Part shown: positions 18,146 to 25,865 of the stretch, in pieces | Numbering within the stretch: position 1 is the stretch's first letter | Layout: every line of letters starts with the position of its first letter | Origin: Crocosphaera sp. | GTDB taxonomy: Bacteria; Cyanobacteriota; Cyanobacteriia; Cyanobacteriales; Microcystaceae | Direction of reading: 5' to 3' | Length of the DNA: 64,000 bases | Assembly (NCBI GenBank): GCA_030065205.1 | Contig: JASJDN010000001.1 | Span: 43,335 to 107,334 of the forward strand | Notes under the pieces: model-generated | The model's database searches: none | What the model was told of the DNA's origin: nothing | Seen by the model: the letters and a program-made list of their open reading frames with translations, nothing else | Position numbers and translations under genes: made by a program

Positions 18146-18295
18146 TCAATGATCATCAGCAACCTCTGGCATCGGACAGGGTTGAGCCTCTTCCATCTCC
18201 TCCTTTGTCCACTCTCTAGATTTCTTCATCTGTGACTGCTTGGGACTGGAGATATTTTCTGAGGAGTTCTCTGTTTTCTTGCGCTTACTGGACAT
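18146..18295 (-). CDS. 49-residue peptide sharing the N-terminal segment of the adjacent S1 protease
   Basis: A small gene read from the sequence: MSSKRKKTENSSENISSPKQ at the start, then SREWTKEEMEEAQPCPMPEV and a short acidic end (ADDH). A strong GGGAGG ribosome-binding site lies 6 bases before the ATG. It is the next minus-strand gene after the protease, 92 bases further on. Its EWTKEEMEEAQPC segment matches LWTMEEMEEAEPC in the propeptide-like N-terminus of that protease. Similar W-T-x-E-x-M-x-x-A-x-P motifs occur in propeptides of secreted trypsin-like proteases of other bacteria. It could be a stand-alone inhibitor or chaperone for the protease, or a substrate; no signal peptide is visible. 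Confidence 0.65.
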   Translation of the reverse strand: MSSKRKKTENSSENISSPKQSQMKKSREWTKEEMEEAQPCPMPEVADDH

Positions 18296-18387
18296 GATTG
18301 ACCTCCCAGTGGATTCCTTGACTTTCTATTAACTATCCTAACTTTTTTTGAGGGATAGGGGAAGCAAAGTGTTCCCCTATAGTCATC

Positions 18388-19407
18388 TTAGCCTTTCAGA
18401 AGCTGGTCAAACAGAGATTTGGCATTGTTATTGAAGTAAGGTGAGAACATTTCTTGTGAATTGCGACTACGTCGATAGCTATTGCAACCATTGACGTAGT
18501 TCTTAGTACCAAACTTGAGAATCCAAGGACCGCCAGAAGATCCACCAGTTAAATCGCTACCTACCCCAACTGGTTTGGGTGAGCAGTTAACACTGCCATT
18601 GTAAGCATAGGAAGAACAATTTTCGATCAAGCGTCGACCATTAAACGGAGATCCTGCTGGATAACCAAACTGACACCAATGTTGGTAACGACTCCAGTTC
18701 CAGGCAAATCCTAACCAACCCACCACTTGAGATATTTTACGATTGTTTCTGGGATAGAGGATAGCACCTCCCATATCTTGGCACAAACCATTGGGAATGC
18801 CATTTCTGTACCAAGCAGTACGCACAAACAGTTGTTTGGCTTTCCATTGACCATAAGGGGCAGCCCCATCCTTATAGGCCGGGACAAACACCACATTAGT
18901 CGCCCAACCACTAGAGCTATTGTTCCCTGCGTGTAAACAGTGTCCGGCTGTCCAGATCGCATTCCCACCAATGGAAGAGGCGGAACAAACATAGGAACGT
19001 CCACCACGTTTGAAGAATAGCTTACCAACGCAGCGATAGGGATAGACACGGTAATCGTCAAAGACCTCAAAACGGGTGAAAGGACCGGGATAGTTATAAC
19101 CGCCACTGGTAGCCTGGGTGTCGATGTCTGCGTCTTCTAACTCAGGTTCACAACCTTCAACGATCATACCTCCTCCCTCAACGGATACCCCCTGACTTGC
19201 AGCCTCCATCTGAGCTTTCAGAGCATCTTCATCGATTTCAATGATGTTACAGGGTTCGGCTTCCTCCATCTCTTCCATTGTCCACAGTTCTTCTCCTTCC
19301 GTCTGCAGTTGTAGGGTAGCCACAGGAGAAGAAGAATTTCCTCCCAAGTCTCTTGTATCTTCAGGTACAGGAGAAGAGCCAGGGTTGCCACTGATAGTTT
19401 CGGACAT
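18388..19407 (-). CDS. Trypsin-like serine protease (family S1, glutamyl-endopeptidase-like)
   Basis: A protein of 339 residues. The triad is His156 in IWTAGHCLHAG, Asp211 in CQDMGGAILYP and Ser291 in TGGSSGGPWIL, the order and spacing of S1 proteases of the V8/glutamyl-endopeptidase type. Several cysteines (VCSAS, AGHCL, ENCSS, NCSP) suggest an oxidising location, yet no classical signal peptide is seen. The first ~110 residues are an acidic, low-complexity propeptide-like region with the LWTMEEMEEAEPC motif. The start at the second ATG is supported by GGAGGG 8 bases upstream. A 49-residue gene with the same motif follows on the same strand. Confidence 0.85.
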   Translation of the reverse strand: MSETISGNPGSSPVPEDTRDLGGNSSSPVATLQLQTEGEELWTMEEMEEAEPCNIIEIDEDALKAQMEAASQGVSVEGGGMIVEGCEPELEDADIDTQATSGGYNYPGPFTRFEVFDDYRVYPYRCVGKLFFKRGGRSYVCSASSIGGNAIWTAGHCLHAGNNSSSGWATNVVFVPAYKDGAAPYGQWKAKQLFVRTAWYRNGIPNGLCQDMGGAILYPRNNRKISQVVGWLGFAWNWSRYQHWCQFGYPAGSPFNGRRLIENCSSYAYNGSVNCSPKPVGVGSDLTGGSSGGPWILKFGTKNYVNGCNSYRRSRNSQEMFSPYFNNNAKSLFDQLLKG

Positions 19408-19603
19408 AACTTTGCCCTCCAATGATATTAATTTTTTCTTGATTTAATTAGCGTTTTTAGTCTCTGCCTAATACTGTAACATTTCTATCTCAAGCTTGGC
19501 ATTTTTATGGATTACACTTAATAATTTGTAATTGATTAAGGCAAAACGTTTCATAAGAGTTGATTCTATCCTGACCATTCATTGCAGGAAAAGGACATTA
19601 TCA

Positions 19604-20734
19604 TTATTCCCACAACCGTCTCCGAGAAGCCCCTTTTAATCTTTGATGAGCATCTTTTAATAACTTAGGAATCTCTAATTTTTCGGGACAACGAGGTAAA
19701 CAGTCACCACAGTCTGTACAACGGTGTCCCTTATTTCCTGGAAACCAATGTCCCGCATTTTCTAACATTCCATACCGATATTGGCCATAAGCTTTCATAT
19801 CATAGCCAACCGCTAAATTTCTTAAACGCAAAATCTCAGGAATATTAATAGATTCTGGACAAGGTAGACATTGATAACATTGACTACATTTCTCTGTCTT
19901 TAAAACGGCGTTTAAATGCTCTTCTAATTGATGAAATTTCTTGCTTTCTTCGGGGGTTAACGGCTCATTTTGCTCAAAAAGTGATAGAATTGAATCGAAT
20001 TCTTGAGGATGAGATATACCTGTGCTTAAGGTGGTAATACGGCGATCGCTCAATAAAAAGCGATAAGTCAACGCCAAAGGAGAAAACGGCGCACATAAGT
20101 CTTGAAGTAAAGCAGAAGGGGTGTAGAGTAGACCGCCTTTATCCCCAGGAGAAATGATAAAAATTCCCATATCTTTTTGAGCAGCTAAAGCGATCGCGGG
20201 TTCGTTACGTTGAAAAAAATAGTAATAATGAAGGTTAACAAATTCAAATAAATCGCTTTCTATGGCTGCTAAAATAAGCTCTAAGCTGCCGTGAGTGGAA
20301 AAACCGAGGTGGTGTATCTTTCCCTCGTTTAACGCCCGTTGTAAGGGAAGAAAACAGCCATTAGGGTCTGTAATCCATTGTAGATGTTCCCAGGTGTTGA
20401 TGCCATGAATAGCAACACAATCAATATAATCTAATTGTAACCGTTGCAAAGCATCATCAATCCATTGACTCATTTCCTCAGCATCCGAGGTGGGAGTGAG
20501 TTTAGTGGTAATATAAAGTTTTTCTCGAGAAACTAACGTTTGTTGCTGTAAAAAATTGCCTAAAAATTGTTCACTTTTGCCATATCCTCTAGCCGTTTCG
20601 AGATGATTGATACCCAGAGAAATAGCCGTTTCTAAAGTCTCATAAAATATTGACTCTGAGGCAAGACAGCGCATGGTTCCCAGAGAAAATATAGACAAAT
20701 CTAAATTTGTTTTACCAAAACGGCGATACCGCAT
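19604..20734 (-). CDS. Aldo/keto reductase with C-terminal ferredoxin-like domain
   Basis: A protein of 376 residues of the COG1453 type. The N-terminal TIM barrel shows MRYRRFGKTNLDLSIFSLGT, the Tyr-containing GYGKSEQFLGNFL and DYIDCVAIHGIN segments of NADPH-dependent aldo/keto reductases. The C-terminal ~100 residues carry two Fe-S type cysteine clusters, CSQCYQCLPCPESINIP and CTDCGDCLPRCPEKLEIP. The combination points to an oxidoreductase that can exchange electrons with ferredoxin-like partners; the substrate is unknown. The ATG at 20734 was preferred to a GTG two codons upstream. Confidence 0.85.
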   Translation of the reverse strand: MRYRRFGKTNLDLSIFSLGTMRCLASESIFYETLETAISLGINHLETARGYGKSEQFLGNFLQQQTLVSREKLYITTKLTPTSDAEEMSQWIDDALQRLQLDYIDCVAIHGINTWEHLQWITDPNGCFLPLQRALNEGKIHHLGFSTHGSLELILAAIESDLFEFVNLHYYYFFQRNEPAIALAAQKDMGIFIISPGDKGGLLYTPSALLQDLCAPFSPLALTYRFLLSDRRITTLSTGISHPQEFDSILSLFEQNEPLTPEESKKFHQLEEHLNAVLKTEKCSQCYQCLPCPESINIPEILRLRNLAVGYDMKAYGQYRYGMLENAGHWFPGNKGHRCTDCGDCLPRCPEKLEIPKLLKDAHQRLKGASRRRLWE

Positions 20735-20831
20735 CGTCACTCATTTTTAATTGTTAATCTTAAGCTGCTAAATGGTCGGACATATATAAAGTAAACTGTA
20801 TAAACTGATGTAAACAAAGTTTTAAACTTAC

Positions 20832-20897
20832 TCCTGCCTCCTGCCTCCTGCCCCCTGCCTCATCTCAACTATAACGTTTATTTTTGTCCAGATACTT
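20832..20897 (+). repeat. Dispersed repeat, copy 2 (CCTGCC...ACGTTTATTTTT type)
   Basis: CTCCTGCC-type units are followed by CTGCCTCATCTCAACT, ATAACGTTTATTTTTG and TCCAGATACTTA. It is nearly identical to 2690-2746. It runs up to the stop codon of the nuclease gene at 20896. Confidence 0.75.
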
Positions 20898-21402
20898 ATT
20901 GTTCATCATTTTTTTCAAGTTTTGCCCGTTTAATTAACTCATCAGGACTTAACTTGTCCAAAAAATTACGAAATGCTTGACGTTCTTCTTCATCTGCTTC
21001 TCTATCAACGGGAATAGACGCATCAGCAATAACTTCTTCCATCACCCAGATAGGACTATTGGTACGCAAAGCGATAGAAATAGCATCACTAGGACGACAA
21101 TCAATTTCTTTTTTTGTTTTTCCTTGTTTCAGGCAAAGCACAGCATAAAAAGTATTATCTTGTAGAGAATGAATAATAATTTTCTCCAAAGACAGTCCCC
21201 AAGCGTCAAATAAATTAGCGATTAAATCATGGGTCAAAGGACGAGGGGGTTTTTGATTTTCCATTGCCCCAATAATAGATTTTGCTTGATCTTGTCCAAT
21301 ATAAATGGGTAAAGCGCGACGTTCAGAACCATCTTTTAATAATACAATGGGACTGCGGGTTACAGCATCTAAGGCTATTCCTGCCACTTTCATTTCAATC
21401 AT
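20896..21402 (-). CDS. Bifunctional nuclease family protein (DUF151)
   Basis: A protein of 168 residues. It starts with MIEMKVAGIALDAVTRSPIV and contains LPIYIGQDQAKSIIGAMEN, RPLTHDLIANLF and the acidic DCRPSDAISIALR segment, the characteristic run of DUF151 bifunctional nuclease domains. Family members degrade DNA and RNA in vitro. A charged C-terminal tail (EADEEERQAFRNFLDKL) is usual. It is divergent from ribE, whose start lies about 200 bases away. Confidence 0.9.
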   Translation of the reverse strand: MIEMKVAGIALDAVTRSPIVLLKDGSERRALPIYIGQDQAKSIIGAMENQKPPRPLTHDLIANLFDAWGLSLEKIIIHSLQDNTFYAVLCLKQGKTKKEIDCRPSDAISIALRTNSPIWVMEEVIADASIPVDREADEEERQAFRNFLDKLSPDELIKRAKLEKNDEQ

Positions 21403-21597
21403 TGACCTATTCTCTCCAATCTTTTGAAAAAACGATTATGGTTGTTGTGTAAACTGACCATTGAGCTTGTCTTAATTACTTTATCTTTAATCAATTAAAT
21501 AAGTCGAGCAATGGGCTATACTCACAGTATGCCCTAAAATAGAGATAAGATTCTTGTCTAGAACATAGGGGAGATGTTTTTAAGGAAAGCTTAGTTA

Positions 21598-22287
21598 ATG
21601 TTTACTGGTTTAATTCAAGGTCTTGGCGTTATCCGTCCCCTCGAATCCGATCGCTTTACCCTTTCGATTCCCGATAGCTATTCCTCCTCTATTTTATCAG
21701 ATTTGGCCCTTGGGGATAGTGTAGCCGTTGATGGGGTTTGTTTAACGGTGGAAGAAATGGTCACCGATGGTTTTGTGGCGACTGCTTCCCCGGAAACCTT
21801 ACAACGGACTACCCTAACCCAAAAAATTGCCACTGCTAGTTATGTTAACTTAGAACCTTCTTTACGAGTCGGGGGTAAACTAGGGGGGCATTTTGTTACG
21901 GGCCATGTGGATGGGTTGGGATATTTGCAAGGGGTGATGATGACGGATAAAGCTTGGGAATTGACGTTTGTTCCTCCCCCATCTCGAAGGGAACAATGGG
22001 AGAATTATATTCAACCCTATCTTATTCCTAAAGGGAGTGTGGCGGTCAATGGCATTAGTTTGACGGTAGCGGAATGCGATGGGGAGGGAACTTGGTTTAA
22101 AGTAGCGGTCATTCCTCATACTTATAGTCAAACTAATCTTTGTTATTTAAAAACAGGAGATTGGGTCAATATTGAGGGGGATATTTTAGGAAAATATGTA
22201 GCAAAATTACTAGGAAAACACTTAAACTCTAATCAATCTTCGACTGATATTAATTTAACTTTCTTAACAGAAAATGGTTATCTATAG
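21598..22287 (+). CDS. ribE: Riboflavin synthase alpha subunit
   Basis: A protein of 229 residues with the two internally repeated lumazine-binding barrels: MFTGLIQGLGVIR with GDSVAVDGVCLTVEEM in the first, and GHFVTGHVDGLGYLQG with GSVAVNGISLTVAECDG in the second. It dismutates two 6,7-dimethyl-8-ribityllumazine molecules to riboflavin. The length is slightly above the usual ~215 because of a C-terminal tail (NSNQSSTDINLTFLTENGYL). A Uma2 gene follows after 39 bases. Confidence 0.95.
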   Translation: MFTGLIQGLGVIRPLESDRFTLSIPDSYSSSILSDLALGDSVAVDGVCLTVEEMVTDGFVATASPETLQRTTLTQKIATASYVNLEPSLRVGGKLGGHFVTGHVDGLGYLQGVMMTDKAWELTFVPPPSRREQWENYIQPYLIPKGSVAVNGISLTVAECDGEGTWFKVAVIPHTYSQTNLCYLKTGDWVNIEGDILGKYVAKLLGKHLNSNQSSTDINLTFLTENGYL

Positions 22288-22326
22288 TGATAATTTTGTT
22301 ATTGTAAAACTATTTATTTACTGTCT

Positions 22327-22947
22327 ATGACTACTACTCAAACTCTTCCTAAACTGCTTAGTTTTGATGACTATATTAATAATTATCCCGAAGATGGTAA
22401 ACGATATCAATTAATTGAAGGAAAATTAGTTGAAATGATGCGTCCTATTGGAAAACATGAAGAAATTGGCGGATTTATTGCTTTTGAGTTAGGCTTAGAA
22501 ATTAGAAGGTTACAGTTGCCTTATTTTATCCCTAATACGGCTGCCATTAAAGCTAAAAAACCAAACACTGGTTATATTCCTGATCTGGTTGTCTTGGATA
22601 GAGAAAATTTAGCGAATGATCCTTATTGGGAAAAAGCATCCTCGATTTCTTTGGGAAATTCGGCTAAATTAGTTATAGAAATTGTTAGCTCTAATTGGCG
22701 TGATGATTATTTGAAAAAGTTCGATGATTATGAAGCTTTGGGAATAGAAGAATATTGGATTATCGATTATTTAGCTAAAGGTTCTGCCCGATATATTGGC
22801 ACACCAAAAGAACCTACTGTTTCGATTTATCAGTTAATTGATGGAGAATATAACTCTAGTTTATTTAAAGGAGAAGATTGTCTCATTTCTAGGGTTTTTC
22901 CTGAATTAGTCTTAACAGCTAATCAAGTGTTTCAAACAAACAGTTAA
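22327..22947 (+). CDS. Uma2 family protein (DUF820, PD-(D/E)XK nuclease fold)
   Basis: A protein of 206 residues with the DUF820 core: YQLIEGKLVEMMRP, IPNTAAIKAKKPNTGYIPDLVVLD (acidic pair of the nuclease fold) and AKLVIEIVSSNWRDDYLKKF (E-x-V-S-x-N), then LGIEEYWIIDYLAKG. The family is very abundant in cyanobacteria; nuclease activity is predicted and its cellular role is unclear. It ends tail-to-tail with a second Uma2 gene, the stop codons sharing TTAA. Confidence 0.85.
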   Translation: MTTTQTLPKLLSFDDYINNYPEDGKRYQLIEGKLVEMMRPIGKHEEIGGFIAFELGLEIRRLQLPYFIPNTAAIKAKKPNTGYIPDLVVLDRENLANDPYWEKASSISLGNSAKLVIEIVSSNWRDDYLKKFDDYEALGIEEYWIIDYLAKGSARYIGTPKEPTVSIYQLIDGEYNSSLFKGEDCLISRVFPELVLTANQVFQTNS

Positions 22948-23597
22948 ATATCTTCTGGATTAATCCCTAATTCTCTTAGTTTTGCTGCTAGTTTTTCAGC
23001 TTTTTTACGCTCATTTTCTGCCCGTTGTCGTTCTTGGATATAACTTGAAAAAGGTTGTCCATCAGGATAATAAATAATTAATTCAGGTTCTGCTAGTTGA
23101 AAACGAATCCCTAAACGGGGGCTAACCCAATTATCAATTTTTTCAATAAATTCTAATTTTTCACCCTTTTTTATTAATCCACTAAAATCATTTTTATCGG
23201 GATTATAAATATAATATTCTTCTACGCCATGATGTTCATAAAATAATAATTTTCGATTCATTTCTGTTTGGGTATTACCTGGAGAAAGTATCTCAAAAAC
23301 CACTTGAGGAGCAATATTATCCTCTTTCCATTGTTGATAGGAACCCCTATCTCCTTTAGGACGACCAAACACCACCATAACATCAGGAGCTTGTCTTTTT
23401 TTATTATTACCCTCAAGGGGATACCAAAGCAAATCCCCTGCTACAAATACTTGCTCATTTTCGGTAAATAACCAGTCTAAATTCGCTTTAATGGTAGTAA
23501 TCCAACGAAACTGTACTGTATTATCGGCCATAGGATTACCATCGCTGTCAGGATAAATAATTTCTGGTTTATTGGTGTTTTCTACTGGTGCAACCAT
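22944..23597 (-). CDS. Uma2 family protein (DUF820)
   Basis: A protein of 217 residues. The DUF820 core is visible: VFVAGDLLWYPLEGNNKKRQ, APDVMVVFGRPKGDRG (catalytic aspartate region), PQVVFEILSPGNTQTEM and GVEEYYIYNPDKND. The C-terminus is a charged coiled-coil-like tail (RQRAENERKKAEKLAAKLRE) common in this group. The start was placed at MVAPVENT; an earlier ATG would add 15 residues. It converges on the other Uma2 gene with a 4-base overlap. Confidence 0.82.
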   Translation of the reverse strand: MVAPVENTNKPEIIYPDSDGNPMADNTVQFRWITTIKANLDWLFTENEQVFVAGDLLWYPLEGNNKKRQAPDVMVVFGRPKGDRGSYQQWKEDNIAPQVVFEILSPGNTQTEMNRKLLFYEHHGVEEYYIYNPDKNDFSGLIKKGEKLEFIEKIDNWVSPRLGIRFQLAEPELIIYYPDGQPFSSYIQERQRAENERKKAEKLAAKLRELGINPEDI

Positions 23598-23726
23598 AGA
23601 ACGAAAAATAACTTTTACAAATCCTTGTCTAAACTGTAACACAGAGCCAGCGATCGCCTCTATGTCATAATTACACTACAAAAATAATACAAGCTACTCT
23701 CTTTGTGTTACAATACTACAAAAAAA

Positions 23727-23833
23727 GGCGGGAAGTTCCTTGTTTATCCCTTGCCCAATCAGGCCGAAAAATGAGGATTATCGTTGGTTAAAACGCTGAA
23801 AGGTGTTAGGGGGTTCAAATCCCCCTCCCGCCG
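23727..23833 (+). ncRNA. tRNA-like Y RNA, copy 1 (lacks D-arm)
   Basis: Acceptor-like arms GGCGGGA (23727-23733) and TCCCGCC (23826-23832) enclose a perfect T-arm GGGGG-TTCAAAT-CCCCC. There is no anticodon arm and no D-arm. In its place is the hairpin TTGCC-CAATCA-GGCCGA (23751-23767) with a bulged C. It is flanked by a second short pairing ATCC/GGAT and followed by TTATCG, the arrangement of the Ro-binding helix of Y RNAs. CTTTTT after the acceptor arm is a terminator-like T-run, and TACAAT at 23709-23714 is a plausible -10 box. Confidence 0.78.
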
Positions 23834-23873
23834 TCTTTTTAAACCTTTAAATACAAAAATTTACACAATTACC

Positions 23874-23903
23874 TTGACACTTTTTTGTATTATGTAGTAT
23901 AAA
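23874..23903 (+). promoter_or_regulatory. Sigma-70-type promoter of tRNA-like RNAs 2 and 3
   Basis: TTGACA (23874-23879), an 18-base spacer and TATAAA (23898-23903). The predicted start is about 10 bases upstream of the mature 5' end of RNA 2 at 23920. Confidence 0.75.
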
Positions 23904-23919
23904 AGTAATATGCAATTAT

Positions 23920-24041
23920 GACGGAGTAGTTCAGTTGGTAGAACACTATCTTTATTCACTCCTTGCCTTCAAGGCCGAAGAATGAAGGTTATCGATTTAA
24001 CACCGAAGTTGACAGGGGTTCGAGTCCCCTCTCCGTCACCA
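23920..24041 (+). ncRNA. tRNA-like Y RNA, copy 2 (with encoded CCA)
   Basis: Acceptor arms GACGGAG (23920-23926) and CTCCGTC (24031-24037) are followed by A and an encoded CCA. The D-arm is GTTC-AGTTGGTA-GAAC with the conserved GG. The T-arm is AGGGG-TTCGAGT-CCCCT. The region that should hold an anticodon arm instead holds TTGCC-TTCAA-GGCCGA (23963-23978), with a second pairing TTCA/TGAA and then GTTATCG. No usable anticodon stem-loop can be drawn, so this is a tRNA mimic rather than a tRNA. RNA 3 starts only 3 bases later, so the pair is probably cut from one transcript by tRNA-processing enzymes. Confidence 0.82.
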
Positions 24042-24044
24042 CTT

Positions 24045-24164
24045 GGCGAAGTAGCTCAAATGGATAGAGTTTTACATCCTTGTTTACCCCTTGCCTTTTA
24101 GGCCGAAAAACGAGGGTTATCGACTGCTACTCGAAGGATGCGGGTTCGAGTCCCGCCTTCGCCG
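24045..24164 (+). ncRNA. tRNA-like Y RNA, copy 3
   Basis: Acceptor arms GGCGAAG (24045-24051) and CTTCGCC (24157-24163), D-arm GCTC-AAATGGATA-GAGT and T-arm GCGGG-TTCGAGT-CCCGC are tRNA-like; no CCA is encoded. A 7-bp stem CATCCTT/AAGGATG (24075-24081 and 24134-24140) leads into the Ro-type hairpin TTGCC-TTTTA-GGCCGA (24091-24106). Flanking ACCC/GGGT pairing and TTATCG follow. Compared with copy 1 (ATCC/GGAT) the outer pairing co-varies. TCTTTTTTT after the acceptor arm can terminate transcription, and the Ro gene starts 37 bases further on. Confidence 0.82.
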
Positions 24165-24173
24165 TGTCTTTTT

Positions 24174-24194
24174 TTGCCTAAATAGGCCGAGGAG
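24174..24194 (+). promoter_or_regulatory. Y-RNA-like hairpin abutting the Shine-Dalgarno of the Ro gene
   Basis: TTGCC (24174-24178), loop TAAATA and GGCCGA (24185-24190) repeat the apical hairpin of the three upstream tRNA-like RNAs. They are followed without a gap by the ribosome-binding site GGAG (24191-24194). A protein bound to this hairpin would cover the ribosome-binding site, so translational autoregulation by Ro is proposed. Confidence 0.5.
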
Positions 24195-24200
24195 ATGACC

Positions 24201-25805
24201 ATGAATTATCAATTTTTTACTCATAAACAGAAAGGTACGCCCCAAACTCAACCTATTTCGGGGCGAGAAGCAGAAATGCTCCAAGGACGTTCTGGTGGCT
24301 GGATGTTTGATGCCGGGTTATGGACATTATTACGGCGTTGTCTCCTCATTGGTACGGCAAAAAGCACCTATTATGCTGGAAAACGGGAACTAACGGACGA
24401 TTTTATCGATATTTTAAACCAAGGGGTGGCCACTGATCCCAGTCGGGTGGCCTCTGAAATACTCTACGCCAGTGATGGACGGGCGATCAATAATAGTGCG
24501 CCGTTGTTAGGGTTAGTTTTACTGTCTATGGGCAAGACTCCTGAATCAAAACAGGCGTTTCGGGATATTTTTCCCCAAGTTGTCCGTACTGGTAGCCATT
24601 TTTATGAATGGTTAAGTTATACCAAATCGTTGCGAGGGTTTGGCAAACTCATCCAAGAAGTGGGGACACAATGGTTATCACGGGAGGATGTGAAAGGGTT
24701 AGCCTATCAACTGTTAAAGTACCAACAACGGTATGGTTTTTCTCACCGCGATGCTTTACGTTTGTTTCATGTTAAACCCCCCACAGATGAGCATCAACAG
24801 TTATTTAACTGGGTGGTGAAAGGATGGGATGAGTTACCTGATGACATCCCATCTGAAGCGTTAACGCAGATATGGTGGTACGAATGGTTGAAACATCATC
24901 CTGATCAAACCCATCAGGCGATCGCAAATGGTCGTTTAACCCACGAAATGGTAGCCCCCGTGGGAAAAATGGACAAACAAGCCTGGCAACTGCTGTTTAA
25001 CGAGATGCCTATCGGTGCGATGTTGCGTAACTTGGGATCGTTGACGGAGTTGGGGGTATTACGGGCCGATGAACCCAAAAATCTGGATCGGCTTGAAAAG
25101 GTTCTTAATGATGTTAACCGTCTCAGAAAAGGGCGTATTCATCCCATTGATGTCCTAAAAGCCCTGAAAACCTACCAGTCTGGGGGAAAAGTAGGGCGTA
25201 GTAAGAAAAACTGGACTCCAGTTCCTCGTATTGTGGAAATATTGGACAAAGCAGTAGCGTTATCTTTTGATACGGTACAACCTACCGGTAAGGTGTTTCT
25301 TCATGCGGTGGATATTTCTAGTTCCATGTCTTACGGTGTAGTGGACTCCGTCGGGCTAAGTTGTTGTGAAATTGCAACAGCCATGGCCTTAGTCACAGCT
25401 AAAGCTGAGAAAAACTACATGATTCGGGGATTTTCAACGAAATTTATCGATTTAGGTATTTCTCGAAAAGATAGTTTTCGCTCTGCTTTGAAAAAAGCCA
25501 AAAACAAAAACTTCGGGGGTACGGATGCCTCTGTGGCCTATGATTGGGCGATCAAAAACAAGTTCAAAGCAGATGTGATCTGTTTTTGGACTGATAGCGA
25601 AAGTTGGGCGGGTTACAATCATCCTTGTGAAGCATTTGCACAATATCGTAAAAAAGTCAACCCCAAGGTTAAGGCAGTTTACATCACGTTAGCCCCTTAT
25701 CGTATCAGTTTAGTTGACCCGAAAGATCCCTTATCTTGGGATTTAGGAGGGTTTGATCCAGGGACACCCCGTTTAATCCAAATGTTAGCAGAAGACCAAC
25801 TGTGA
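24201..25805 (+). CDS. rsr: Ro60-like TROVE-domain RNA-binding protein (Rsr)
   Basis: A protein of 534 residues. The N-terminal ~350 residues form the HEAT-like TROVE ring: LWTLLRRCLLIGTAKSTYYA, then RELTDDFIDIL, FRDIFPQVVRTGSHFYEWLS and YGFSHRDALRLFHVK. The C-terminal von Willebrand A-like domain has a MIDAS motif DISSSMSYG, FGGTDASVAYDW and FWTDSESWAG. Ro60 proteins bind Y RNAs on the outer ring and misfolded RNA ends in the pore, with roles in RNA quality control and stress. Three tRNA-like Y RNAs sit directly upstream on the same strand. The start at 24201 was chosen because GGAG lies 6 bases before it; the ATG at 24195 directly abuts that site. Confidence 0.93.
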   Translation: MNYQFFTHKQKGTPQTQPISGREAEMLQGRSGGWMFDAGLWTLLRRCLLIGTAKSTYYAGKRELTDDFIDILNQGVATDPSRVASEILYASDGRAINNSAPLLGLVLLSMGKTPESKQAFRDIFPQVVRTGSHFYEWLSYTKSLRGFGKLIQEVGTQWLSREDVKGLAYQLLKYQQRYGFSHRDALRLFHVKPPTDEHQQLFNWVVKGWDELPDDIPSEALTQIWWYEWLKHHPDQTHQAIANGRLTHEMVAPVGKMDKQAWQLLFNEMPIGAMLRNLGSLTELGVLRADEPKNLDRLEKVLNDVNRLRKGRIHPIDVLKALKTYQSGGKVGRSKKNWTPVPRIVEILDKAVALSFDTVQPTGKVFLHAVDISSSMSYGVVDSVGLSCCEIATAMALVTAKAEKNYMIRGFSTKFIDLGISRKDSFRSALKKAKNKNFGGTDASVAYDWAIKNKFKADVICFWTDSESWAGYNHPCEAFAQYRKKVNPKVKAVYITLAPYRISLVDPKDPLSWDLGGFDPGTPRLIQMLAEDQL

Positions 25806-25865
25806 CCGAGGCTTCTGCCACGTTAACGGCAGGAGGCAGGAGGGTTTGTCTTCATCCCTTCACCA

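Noticed and set aside
18711..19106. 131-codon alternative frame in the S1 protease gene
   Set aside because: The protease frame carries the full catalytic triad in correct order; the alternative has no motif.
23920..24164. Ordinary tRNA genes with short introns
   Set aside because: Acceptor, D- and T-arms look normal, but after removing the common ~45-base insert no 5-bp anticodon stem with a 7-base loop can be formed, and the insert is shared among three different RNAs next to a Ro60 gene.
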